Below, piece after piece: positions 19,315 to 27,002 of a stretch of DNA of 64,000 nt. The first letter of the stretch is position 1, and each line of letters starts with the position of its first letter. The stretch is from Poseidonibacter lekithochrous. GTDB taxonomy: Bacteria; Campylobacterota; Campylobacteria; Campylobacterales; Arcobacteraceae. The stretch spans positions 248,001-312,000 of the forward strand of contig NZ_JAHKQT010000023.1 of assembly GCF_018861145.1 (NCBI RefSeq), in the 5' to 3' direction. A program made the translations under genes and the position numbers. Below the pieces are notes generated by a model, which was given only the letters and a program-made list of their open reading frames with translations, was not told where the DNA came from and made no database searches.

Positions 19315-20334
19315 ATGAAATTAAGAAAAATAATATTAGGTTCAGTATTAGCTTTATCAACATTAACATTTGCAGATAATTTAAAGCAAGTTAAAGAGAC
19401 AGAAGTTTTTGCAAAGTTCCACGAACATAGACCTGGAAACATGGCTATTTCGAATGATGGTAGAATTTTTGCTACAAATACACCATTAATAACTCCTGAG
19501 ACAAAAGTATTTGAACTTTTATCAAATGGAAAAACTAAAGCATATCCAAATGATAAAGTATCTCATGGAAAAGATTCAACAATAAAAGCAACTATTGGTA
19601 TTAGAGTTGATAAAAACAATAACCTTTGGGTTTTAGATATGGGTGTAAAACAATTTGTTGTATGGAATATAAATGAGAATAAATTAACTAAAACAATTAA
19701 AATTCCAGAAGAAGTTACTACACCAACTTCATTTTTACAAGATTTTGTTCTTGATGAAAAAAGAAACAGAGTAATTATCGCAGATATGACTCAAGGAGAT
19801 TTAAAAAGTGCTCCAACTCCTGCCTTTATTGTTGTAGATATGAACACAGGAAAAGCTTCAAGAGTTGCACAATCACATGCTTCAATGATGCCTGAAATTG
19901 AAGGTGGATTTGCTTTAAATCCAATCGCACTTGATCCTAGTTTTGAATGGCTTTATTTTGGAGCTTTGAATGGTAGAAAAGTTTATAGAGTAAAAGCATC
20001 TAGCTTTGATAATGAGAAAGAAGTAGCAAACAATATTGAATATTATGCACCAAAAGCTTTTAGTGATGGAATGACAGTTGATAAATATCAAAATATTTAT
20101 AGTACAAATATTGAACAAAACGCAATTGGTTTTTCAAATGATAAAGATGGATACAAAATCATTGCAAAAGTACCAGCAGGACAATCATGGCCAGATGGCT
20201 TAGTTGTAAATGAAAAAGATGGATACCTTTATGGAACAGTTGATCAATTAAATAGAACAGCTGCATTAAATGGTGGTAAAGAAGAAGGTACTGGAACTTA
20301 TATGATTGTAAGAACTCCATTAATTAAAAAATAA
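19315..20334 (+). CDS. Secreted MRJP/yellow-like beta-propeller protein
   Basis: 339 residues with a signal peptide (~1-19, cleavage near TFADN). The rest has the repeats of the major royal jelly/yellow family: NNLWVLDMGVKQFVVWNI, NRVIIADMT, WLYFGALNGRKVYRV, FSDGMTVDKYQNIYSTN and GQSWPDGLVV. Bacterial members are SMP-30/yellow-like six-blade propellers of unclear substrate, predicted periplasmic. The ATG at 19315 is chosen because AAAAGGAAAA precedes it and the signal peptide begins there; a longer frame from 19234 would run through the promoter. It heads the regulated unit with the ADH gene. Confidence 0.85.
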   Translation: MKLRKIILGSVLALSTLTFADNLKQVKETEVFAKFHEHRPGNMAISNDGRIFATNTPLITPETKVFELLSNGKTKAYPNDKVSHGKDSTIKATIGIRVDKNNNLWVLDMGVKQFVVWNINENKLTKTIKIPEEVTTPTSFLQDFVLDEKRNRVIIADMTQGDLKSAPTPAFIVVDMNTGKASRVAQSHASMMPEIEGGFALNPIALDPSFEWLYFGALNGRKVYRVKASSFDNEKEVANNIEYYAPKAFSDGMTVDKYQNIYSTNIEQNAIGFSNDKDGYKIIAKVPAGQSWPDGLVVNEKDGYLYGTVDQLNRTAALNGGKEEGTGTYMIVRTPLIKK

Positions 20335-20349
20335 ACAAAAGGAAAAAAC

Positions 20350-21363
20350 ATGAAAGCAATAGGATTTAAAAAATCATTTAAAATAGAAGAAAATGAAAGT
20401 TTAATTGAAATAGAAAAAGATATGCCAAAAGCAGTAGGTTTAGACATTGTTGTTAAAGTTAATGCTGTTTCAGTTAATCCTGCAGATGCAAAGATAAGAA
20501 TTAGAACAGCTCCAGATGCACAACTTGAAACTGCAAAAATCATGGGATATGATGCTGTTGGTATTGTTGAATCAATTGGTGAAGAAGTTAGAAACTTTAA
20601 AATTGGTGATAGAGTATTTTATGCAGGTGATGTTACAAGAGATGGTTCAAATGCACAGTTTCAAGCGGTTGATTCAAGAATAGTTGCACTTGCACCTAAA
20701 AGTTTGAATGATGCACAAGCTGCTGTTATGCCTCTTACATCGCTAACAGGTTATGAAGCACTATTTGATAGATTAAAAGTTAATCCCCATGAAAAGAAAA
20801 CTATTTTAATCATTGGAGGAGCAGGAGGTGTTGGTTCAATTACAACTCAAATTGCAAAAGAGTTAACAAACCTAACTGTAATTACAACTGCTTCAAGAAA
20901 AGAAACTATTACTTGGTGTAAAGAAATGGGTGCAGATGTAGTTGTAAATCATAAAGATTTAGTAAACTCTGTAAAAGAAGCTGGCTTTGAAACTGTTGAT
21001 TATATTTTTAATGTAGCAGATACAAAAGGTCACTGGGATTCAATGGTTGAACTTATTGCTCCTTTTGGAATGATTGCGTCTATTGTTGAGTTTGAAGGTG
21101 GAGTTGATTTAAGTATGCTTCAAGGAAAAGCAGCTGGTTTTGTATGGGAACTAATGTTTACAAGAAGTCTATTTAAAATGGATGATATTGCAAGACAAGG
21201 TGAAATATTAACAGATATTGCAAACTTAATTGATTGTGGGAGAATAAAGACAACTCTAACTCAAACAATAAATGGTTTTAGTGTAGAATCATTAAAAGAA
21301 GCTCATAAAAGAGTTGAAACAAGTACATCAATAGGTAAATTAGCTATTGATTATACTAAATAA
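20350..21363 (+). CDS. Zinc-type alcohol dehydrogenase-like protein (MDR family)
   Basis: 337 residues of the medium-chain dehydrogenase/quinone reductase family. Cofactor loop GGAGGVGSITTQIA (Rossmann, NADPH) and GDRVFYAGDVTRDGS are typical of the zinc-type ADH-like subgroup; catalytic zinc ligands of true ADHs are missing, so reduction of quinones or enones is likelier. It starts 15 bases after the MRJP stop with AAAAGGAAAA, so the two are cotranscribed. A clear paralogue is at 23704-24711. Confidence 0.9.
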   Translation: MKAIGFKKSFKIEENESLIEIEKDMPKAVGLDIVVKVNAVSVNPADAKIRIRTAPDAQLETAKIMGYDAVGIVESIGEEVRNFKIGDRVFYAGDVTRDGSNAQFQAVDSRIVALAPKSLNDAQAAVMPLTSLTGYEALFDRLKVNPHEKKTILIIGGAGGVGSITTQIAKELTNLTVITTASRKETITWCKEMGADVVVNHKDLVNSVKEAGFETVDYIFNVADTKGHWDSMVELIAPFGMIASIVEFEGGVDLSMLQGKAAGFVWELMFTRSLFKMDDIARQGEILTDIANLIDCGRIKTTLTQTINGFSVESLKEAHKRVETSTSIGKLAIDYTK

Positions 21364-21370
21364 AAGTTTT

Positions 21371-21446
21371 CGCACAAATGTTTGATTTTATTAGCAGATT
21401 ATCACTTTTTTTACTCTACTAATACAGTTATAATACTCTCATATAA
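21371..21446 (+). promoter_or_regulatory. Marbox-like operator and promoter, copy 2
   Basis: Same element as at 19223-19298: a 28-base operator (21371-21398, one mismatch) and an identical 18-base TATAAT-containing segment at 21429-21446, with the same 58-base spacing. The bases between are not conserved (about 30 positions, mostly different), so this is selection on the two ends rather than a recent duplication. It drives the monooxygenase gene separately from the ADH unit. Confidence 0.75.
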
Positions 21447-21468
21447 AAAAGAAAAGAAGGAATTTAAA

Positions 21469-21759
21469 ATGGCACAATTAACAATCGTTGCAAATATTAT
21501 TGCAAAAGCGGACAAAATAGAATTGGTAAAAGCTGAGCTTTTAAAACTTATTGATATCACAAGAGCAGAAGAAGGTTGTATTAACTATGATTTACACCAA
21601 GATAATGAAAATAAAAACCACTTTATGTTTTATGAAAACTGGGAATCTAGAGAATTATGGCAAACACATATGGGTAATCAACATTTAGCTGATTATATGG
21701 CTGCTACTGATGGTGCTGTTGATGAGTTCATTTTAAATGAAATGACTAAAATAGCATAA
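21469..21759 (+). CDS. Antibiotic biosynthesis monooxygenase-fold protein (YgiN-like)
   Basis: 96 residues with the ABM ferredoxin-like fold: VANIIAKADKIELVKAELLKL, TRAEEGCINYDLHQD, FMFYENWESRELWQTHM and HLADYMAAT. The close relative YgiN oxidises quinols without cofactor. The ATG at 21469 follows GAAAAGAAGGAATTT; a longer frame from 21382 overlaps the promoter and lacks conserved sequence. The neighbourhood (quinone-reductase-like ADH, Rob-like regulator) agrees with a quinone/electrophile role. Confidence 0.9.
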   Translation: MAQLTIVANIIAKADKIELVKAELLKLIDITRAEEGCINYDLHQDNENKNHFMFYENWESRELWQTHMGNQHLADYMAATDGAVDEFILNEMTKIA

Positions 21760-21770
21760 TTACTAATTAA

Positions 21771-21799
21771 AAAGATGGTACGAAAGTACCTCTTTTTTT
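21771..21799 (+). terminator. Rho-independent terminator
   Basis: GGTAC-GAAA-GTACC tetraloop stem with an outer AAAG/CTTT pairing and a run of seven T (21793-21799), directly after the monooxygenase gene. Confidence 0.8.
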
Positions 21800-21836
21800 A
21801 TTATGGCAAGTTAAATATATAACTTGCCATAATAAA
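21797..21836. repeat. 16-bp perfect inverted repeat upstream of radical SAM gene
   Basis: Arms 21797-21812 and 21821-21836 pair at all 16 positions with an 8-base A/T loop (core ATGGCAAGTT/AACTTGCCAT). It ends 19 bases before the radical SAM ATG. Neither strand has a T tract after it, so it is not a simple terminator; it could be an operator or an RNA hairpin in the leader. Confidence 0.6.
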
Positions 21837-21855
21837 GAAAGAATAAGGAACTAGT

Positions 21856-22737
21856 ATGAAATTTACAGGAATAACATATAGACCACCACCTGAAGCAAAT
21901 ACTCTTTTACTTCAAGTAACAGCAGGTTGTGCACATAATAATTGTACTTACTGTTCTATGTATACAGATGTAAAGTTTAAAGTAGAAAAATTAGAGCAAA
22001 TTGAAAAAGATTTACAAGAAGCACAAAAACTTTATAAATCAGAAACAAGAATATTTTTAGTAAATGGCGATGCTTTTGTTTTAAGTGCAAAAAAACTAAG
22101 AAAAATATCTGATTTAATTCTTAAATATTTTCCAATGATGGAAACTATTACAATGTACTCTTCTATTAGAAATATAATGACTAAAACAGATGAAGAGTTA
22201 AAAGATTTAAGAGATAACTATAGAATCAATGACCTTTGGGTAGGAGTTGAAACTGGTGATGCAGATGTTTTAAAATCTTTTAATAAAGGTTATACTATGG
22301 ATGATACATATACTCAACTTAAAAGACTAAAAACAGCTGGTTTTGATTATAACTGTAAATTGATGTTAGGAACTGGTGGAAGAGGAAAAGGTATTGAGGT
22401 TGCACAAAAAACAGCAGAGTTAATAAATAAAACAAAACCAAAAATGGTTAGGGAAACAACACTTGGCTTCTTTGATGGCACACAGTTACAAGAGGATGTT
22501 AAAAATGGAAAGTTTTTACCGGCAACTGAATTAGAAATATTAGAAGAACAAAAAAAGTTAATTGAACTAATTAATGTTGAGGATACTCATTTTGCAAGTA
22601 ATCATTATATAAATGCAGTAAGTGTTAATGGTTTTCTTCCTATTCAAAAAGAGAATATGCTAAATAGCATTAATTCTTTTATAAATAATGCTGATACAAG
22701 TTTTTTAAATAGTGTAGCAGCAAGGCAGAGTTTATAA
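21856..22737 (+). CDS. Radical SAM protein
   Basis: 293 residues. The iron-sulfur motif is CAHNNCTYC (Cys-x4-Cys-x2-Cys rather than the more usual x3 spacing), the form used by a family of short radical SAM proteins. Other markers are DLWVGVETGDADVLKSFNKG (SAM-binding region) and GGRGKG. The protein is about as long as the core barrel, with no added substrate domain, so the reaction is unknown. AATAAGGAAC precedes the ATG. It stands alone after a terminator and a long inverted repeat. Confidence 0.88.
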   Translation: MKFTGITYRPPPEANTLLLQVTAGCAHNNCTYCSMYTDVKFKVEKLEQIEKDLQEAQKLYKSETRIFLVNGDAFVLSAKKLRKISDLILKYFPMMETITMYSSIRNIMTKTDEELKDLRDNYRINDLWVGVETGDADVLKSFNKGYTMDDTYTQLKRLKTAGFDYNCKLMLGTGGRGKGIEVAQKTAELINKTKPKMVRETTLGFFDGTQLQEDVKNGKFLPATELEILEEQKKLIELINVEDTHFASNHYINAVSVNGFLPIQKENMLNSINSFINNADTSFLNSVAARQSL

Positions 22738-22803
22738 GATAATTGGTTTTCTGATAAAATAAATAAATGGAAATATAATTGAATCCATTTAATTTAATAA
22801 TAG

Positions 22804-22920
22804 ATTTTAAAAATATACGAGATTCTTAACTCCCAAAATTTATCTGAAATTTTTGATATAAAAATTAATTTACAAAAAGAAAGGGAAAGATATTACATCA
22901 AAAATATAGATGATATCTAG
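22804..22920 (+). pseudogene. Unrecognised C-terminal ORF fragment
   Basis: A 39-codon frame without a start codon, ending with TAG at 22918-22920 and containing NLSEIFDIKINLQKERERYY. Its composition is protein-like, but nothing upstream continues it. It may be the end of a lost gene. The stretch touches the 3' end of the broken oxygenase gene on the other strand. Confidence 0.25.
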
Positions 22921-23693
22921 TTATTTCTCAAATAAGACATCAGTTCTTATTATATATTTTACGCCAGATAAGATTTTATCTGAACTATGTAAACAGTGTA
23001 AAGGATGCATTCCATGAGGAAAACATAAAACTCCTCCTGTGGGTGTTCTTATATTTTCTATTTTTGAATTTGATAAATTTCGAGCTGGCTTTGAAGGATT
23101 TTCTTCATCAATATAAAACTGAGTTGCACCACCTTCAAACTCTTCATTTAATAGAATTAAAAATGACATTTGACTAAATCTATCTGGATATGCATCTGTT
23201 ATTAACCTATTATCTTTTACTGAACTACCAGGCCAAGCTCCGTCTGTATGAACTTTAAAAAAATCACCTTCATCATATTTATAAAATCTAAACCTTTTGT
23301 TTATTCCTAAAACTTTTTACCATTAAAAATAGAGTCTTCATCACTCATATATTCTTTAACTCTATTCCAAATAATATCATGAGTCATATCATCAATAATC
23401 CACGTAAGACTATTATTATGTCGAACACTTCTTGGTAATGATACCGCTGCATCTTCTAAGTAACCTAATTTTTCTGTTTGTATTATAAACCTATTACACT
23501 CTTCTTTTGTTAAAATATTAAGAACTTGAAATGATCCTGGTATATTTGAAAGATTTATTCGTTTTATATTTTGAGTTATATTTTCGTCAAGCATTATTGG
23601 ATTATTATTTGTATTAGCCCATGCCGGAATATTATGATTCTCTGCACCAGCTTCTCTTGCTACAATATAAAAATTGTTTTCTAAGTTTTTCAT
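22921..23693 (-). pseudogene. 2OG-Fe(II) oxygenase gene with frameshift
   Basis: Two frames together make one prolyl-4-hydroxylase-like dioxygenase of ~257 residues. The N-terminal part (23693 to 23307, 128 codons) ends at GKKF. The rest continues in another frame as VLGINKRFRFYKYDEGDFFKVHTDGAW, with the metal HxD in HTD, FEGGATQFY, a distal His in FPHGMHPLHC and the 2OG-binding VKYIIRTDVLF. The switch is at a run of five A (minus strand GGTAAAAAGTTTTAG); one more A would restore the frame. This could be a mutation, a sequencing error, or, less likely, programmed -1 shifting. It is on the same strand and just after the ADH paralogue. Confidence 0.75.
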
Positions 23694-23703
23694 TTAATTC
23701 TTC

Positions 23704-24711
23704 TTAAAAAGAAATGGCTATCTTACCGATATTATTGCCACTTTCAGTAAGTTCATGTGCTTGCTTTAAACTTTTAACACTAAAACCTTCAATTGTTTTA
23801 CTAAGCGTAGTTTTAATTTTTCCCTCATCTACTAAAGAAGCAATTTGACTTAAAATATTACTTTGTTCTCTAATATCTTCAGTATTAAACATAGCTCTTG
23901 TAAACATAAATTCCCAGATAAAAGTTACTGATTTTGGCTTTAATTTATTGATATCTACGGGTTCTGTTGTATCAACAATTGAACAAATTTTACCTTGTGG
24001 AGCAATAAGTTCAGCCATTGCATCCCAGTGAATTTTTGTATCTGCTAAATTGAAAATATAATCAACAGTTTCAAAGCCAGCTTCTCTAACTGAAGTTAAT
24101 AAATCTCTATGATTAACAACAATATCAGCTCCCATATCTTTACACCAAGCACTTGTTTCTTCTCTTGAAGCTGTTGCAATTACAGTAAGTTCCGTAGTTG
24201 CTTTTGCAATTTGTGTTGCAATTGAACCAACACCTCCTGCTCCACCAATAATTAAAATAGTTTTTTTCTTATCTTTTTTGATATTCATTCTATCAAACAT
24301 TGCTTCCCATGCAGTAAGAGAGGTAAGAGGTAGAACTACAGCTTCTGTATCACTAATTGTAGTTGGAGCAAGTGCAACAATTCTTGAATCAATTAATTGA
24401 AATTCACTATTTGAACCATTTCTTGTAACATCACCTGCATAAAATACTCTATCACCAACTTTAAAGTTTGTAACATCAGAACCAATACTATCTACAATTC
24501 CTATACCATCATAACCTAGAACTTTTGGATTTTCTAATACAGTATCTTTAACTGCATTTGCTCTAACTTTTGTATCAACTGGATTCATAGAAACAGCGTT
24601 TACTTTTACTACAATATCAAAGCCATTTGCAGCTGGTTTATTCATTTCAAACTCAACTAGACTCTCTTCATGATTAATTTCGTGTGATGTTTTAATTCCT
24701 ATTGCTTTCAT
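23704..24711 (-). CDS. Zinc-type alcohol dehydrogenase-like protein, paralogue
   Basis: 335 residues, same subgroup as 20350-21363: GGAGGVGSIATQIA and GDRVFYAGDVTRNGS are shared nearly intact, and identity looks well above half along the length. Probably an NADPH-dependent quinone or enone reductase. Its ATG overlaps the stop of the small upstream gene (ATGA), so translation is coupled. The unit is divergent from the second AraC/GyrI regulator at 25135. Confidence 0.9.
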   Translation of the reverse strand: MKAIGIKTSHEINHEESLVEFEMNKPAANGFDIVVKVNAVSMNPVDTKVRANAVKDTVLENPKVLGYDGIGIVDSIGSDVTNFKVGDRVFYAGDVTRNGSNSEFQLIDSRIVALAPTTISDTEAVVLPLTSLTAWEAMFDRMNIKKDKKKTILIIGGAGGVGSIATQIAKATTELTVIATASREETSAWCKDMGADIVVNHRDLLTSVREAGFETVDYIFNLADTKIHWDAMAELIAPQGKICSIVDTTEPVDINKLKPKSVTFIWEFMFTRAMFNTEDIREQSNILSQIASLVDEGKIKTTLSKTIEGFSVKSLKQAHELTESGNNIGKIAISF

Positions 24712-25016
24712 ATTCTTCCTTTATTATTATAGATTAAAAAATTATCTATTATTTCTCTTCTTGAACTTTTTAAAAAAGACTTTAAGTCTTTTAAAAAAAT
24801 ATTTCTTTTCTCTAAATTCATATTATCAAAATTGATTTTTATTGAACCTGATTCTAAAATAGTAATATTTAAACCTCTATTAAAAAAATGTTTATTTGCT
24901 AATTGCGAAAAAGGCGGAAATATTTCAATACTATTATTATATGTTAGAGCTGGTAAAAACTCAAATCCTGATATAACTATCTGTTCATTACTCTTTGTCA
25001 TTGGTGTTCTACTCAT
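24708..25016 (-). CDS. Small hypothetical protein, first gene of ADH unit
   Basis: 102 residues, no membrane helix or signal peptide, and no family I recognise. A basic N terminus (MSRTPMTKSNEQIV) is followed by a mixed alpha/beta-looking body. I chose the ATG at 25016 because AAGGAG lies seven bases upstream; a longer frame from 25052 has a poorly coding MIIIIRK start. Overlap with the ADH start shows they are cotranslated. Confidence 0.65.
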   Translation of the reverse strand: MSRTPMTKSNEQIVISGFEFLPALTYNNSIEIFPPFSQLANKHFFNRGLNITILESGSIKINFDNMNLEKRNIFLKDLKSFLKSSRREIIDNFLIYNNKGRI

Positions 25017-25069
25017 AATATTCTCCTTAATTTTTCTTATTATTATAATCAATAAGATAAATTAATTCT

Positions 25070-25098
25070 TTATCCTATATTCTTTCTTTATTATCCTA
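25070..25098. promoter_or_regulatory. Direct repeat, candidate AraC operator
   Basis: TTATCCTA occurs at 25070-25077 and 25091-25098, exactly 21 bases apart (two helical turns), in the gap between the ADH unit and the divergent AraC/GyrI gene. This phasing fits the two half-sites bound by an AraC-family dimer. Nothing like the GCAC marbox is present in this gap, so the two regulators should have different specificity. Confidence 0.5.
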
Positions 25099-25134
25099 AA
25101 TTACTATTTTTATATCTTCTGATATAATAAAATT

Positions 25135-26004
25135 ATGAAAAAAGATACCAAACATATACGAGCTGATATTGTAAACAAATCTCTTAATTATATTTATAAA
25201 TATATAGATACAAATATTACATTAGAAGAATTGGCAAAATTAAATAGTGTAAGTAAGTCTCACTTTCTTACAATTTTTAAAGAAGAAATAGGAGAAAATG
25301 TTTTTGAAAGAGTTACCTCTATAAGACTTCAAAAGGCTGCAAATCTTCTTATTACTAATAAATTTTCTACAATTAGTGAAATAAGTCAATCATGTGGATA
25401 TGCTTCTCATACTTCTTTTATAAAAGCATTTAAAAAACGTTTTTCTTATACACCTTCTCAATGGAAAAAGGGTGCATATAAAAATTTCACAAAAGAAAAA
25501 CTAGATTTAGAAGAAAAATTTTATGAGAAGTTTAAAGATTTAGAGCCTAAAATAGAAGGAGTACCCACTCGAACATGTGCTTATATTAGGCATAAAGGTT
25601 ATGATGGAGTTGAATTATCAAAGTTATGGCAAAGACTTATGGCATATGCGTATGAAAAGGATATTAAAAATGCTACACAAATTGGTGTTTATCATGATAA
25701 TACAATTATTATTCCATATGAGGAATGTAACTATATAGCAGCATTAGAAGTAAATGATGATTTTATACCTACAAACTCAATTAGTAAATTTGAAGTTATA
25801 GAATCGTTATGTGCAATTTTTCACTATGAAGGATCATATGGTGATGTATGTAAGTTAATGACTTATATATATCAGTATTGGATGCCAAATAGTGGCTATG
25901 AAGCTATTACACTACCTGCTTATGCTATTTATCATAAGAATCATTATTTAGCGGGTAATAAAACATTTATTTTAGATTTTTATGTACCTGTTCGTGTAGT
26001 GTAA
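25135..26004 (+). CDS. AraC-family regulator with GyrI-like domain
   Basis: 289 residues, the same layout as 18274-19149: AraC double helix-turn-helix (~12-112, ending KKRFSYTPSQWKKGAY) and a GyrI-like effector domain (~130-289). It is divergent from the 25016-22921 unit and probably controls it through the 21-base-phased direct repeat in the 118-base gap. Effector unknown, likely a small hydrophobic or electrophilic compound. Confidence 0.88.
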   Translation: MKKDTKHIRADIVNKSLNYIYKYIDTNITLEELAKLNSVSKSHFLTIFKEEIGENVFERVTSIRLQKAANLLITNKFSTISEISQSCGYASHTSFIKAFKKRFSYTPSQWKKGAYKNFTKEKLDLEEKFYEKFKDLEPKIEGVPTRTCAYIRHKGYDGVELSKLWQRLMAYAYEKDIKNATQIGVYHDNTIIIPYEECNYIAALEVNDDFIPTNSISKFEVIESLCAIFHYEGSYGDVCKLMTYIYQYWMPNSGYEAITLPAYAIYHKNHYLAGNKTFILDFYVPVRVV

Positions 26005-26109
26005 TGAAACCTTATAATATTCTCTGTTCCTAAGCTTTACTATATTAGTAGTATAGAAAGATTTATTTACAAATGATTATACAAATGTCCAATAACCTGT
26101 AACTTTTAA

Positions 26110-26135
26110 AATTTTGTGTCCTATCTTTTGTTGAC
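26110..26135 (+). repeat. Dispersed repeat A, copy 2
   Basis: AATTTTGTGTCCTAT followed by CTTTTGTTGAC. 23 of 26 positions match 15982-16007. The preceding AACCTGTA-CTTTT resembles the bases before repeat B at 18181. Confidence 0.5.
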
Positions 26136-26306
26136 AGATCAAAGTTAAAATAATAAATTAAACATCCATTAATTATTGATTGTCAATCAGTTAGTTGAGA
26201 CAGGTTATACTTTTACATAACATAAGAAGAAATGTAAAACTTCTTAGAGAGTTTAAAAACTGCGAATTTTTAAACTTATGAAACTTGTTTCCTTCTGTGA
26301 AAAGAA

Positions 26307-26329
26307 CTTCTTGAATAAGAAGCTTTTTT
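26307..26329 (+). terminator. Rho-independent terminator
   Basis: CTTCTT-GAAT-AAGAAG stem followed by C and a run of T. It lies 300 bases after the AraC gene, so it may belong to a lost gene rather than to that regulator. Confidence 0.5.
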
Positions 26330-26423
26330 TACCTAATAAAAATTAGCCTATCAAACTAAGATGTATAACACCAGTTTAAAATAGAGTGCTCAAATACTCT
26401 GTTTATAAGTCAAATATTTAAAT

Positions 26424-27002
26424 CTATTTGTCTAAAAGTTTTTTATCATCTTGCGTATCTATATCAATCGAGAATTCATCCTGCAACGATACAAATTCTA
26501 GAGTATTTTCTTCAAGAAATTTTCTTGCACCTTTATCACCTTTTAATTCTTCAAGATTTTTATAATAATTTTTTGGAAATATTGAAGGCACTGCAAATCT
26601 ATTTTGATACTTTGAACATACAATAGTATTTTCATTTTCAATCGATTTTTTAACTAATTTTATATAATGACTTAAAGGAATTAGAGGTTGGTCGCATAAC
26701 ATAATTAATACATTAGTAGATTTAAAAAAGTCATTCATGCCATAAGATATTGAACTGCCCATACCTTCTTCATAGTTTGGATTAACTATAATTGATATTG
26801 GAAAATTTATTATTTCATTTATTATTTCATCACTTTTATATCCTAAGACAACTCTTACCTTGGAGCTAATTTTCAAAGCTTTTTTTACAGCATTTTTAAT
26901 AAGTGTATCATTCCCTATTTTTAATAATTGTTTTGGCTCGCCTAATCGAGAAGATGTGCCTGCTGCTAGGATAAGTACAGCAAGACTACTAAATTTTTCC
27001 AT
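26424..27002 (-). CDS. MocA-type molybdenum cofactor nucleotidyltransferase
   Basis: 192 residues of the MobA-like NTP-transferase fold with LILAAGTSSRLGEPKQLL at the N terminus, NPNYEEGMGSSISYG and LIMLCDQPLI. The LGEPKQ form and the neighbouring XdhC and molybdo-hydroxylase genes point to MocA (CTP:molybdopterin cytidylyltransferase), which makes the MCD cofactor of xanthine-dehydrogenase-family enzymes. It overlaps xdhC by 14 bases and is the last gene of the operon. Confidence 0.85.
   Translation of the reverse strand: MEKFSSLAVLILAAGTSSRLGEPKQLLKIGNDTLIKNAVKKALKISSKVRVVLGYKSDEIINEIINFPISIIVNPNYEEGMGSSISYGMNDFFKSTNVLIMLCDQPLIPLSHYIKLVKKSIENENTIVCSKYQNRFAVPSIFPKNYYKNLEELKGDKGARKFLEENTLEFVSLQDEFSIDIDTQDDKKLLDK

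Larger units (their letters stand above)
26005..26423. other. Intergenic region with hairpins and a repeat
   Basis: About 420 bases with no gene. It holds repeat A copy 2 (26110-26135), a TAAGAAG/CTTCTTA hairpin (26223-26229 with 26240-26246), a perfect 10-bp inverted repeat AGTTTAAAAA/TTTTTAAACT (26250-26259 with 26267-26276), and a terminator-like hairpin at 26307-26329. The repeat copy hints at an old insertion between the AraC gene and the molybdo-hydroxylase operon. Confidence 0.5.

Noticed and set aside
21382-21468. Longer N terminus for the monooxygenase gene
   Set aside because: The extra 29 codons lie over the operator and -10 segment and have no conserved sequence; the ATG at 21469 has a proper ribosome site.
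23300-23320. Programmed -1 frameshift in the oxygenase gene
   Set aside because: TAAAAAG lacks the sixth A of the classic A-AAA-AAG site and no downstream stem was found; mutation or sequencing error is simpler.
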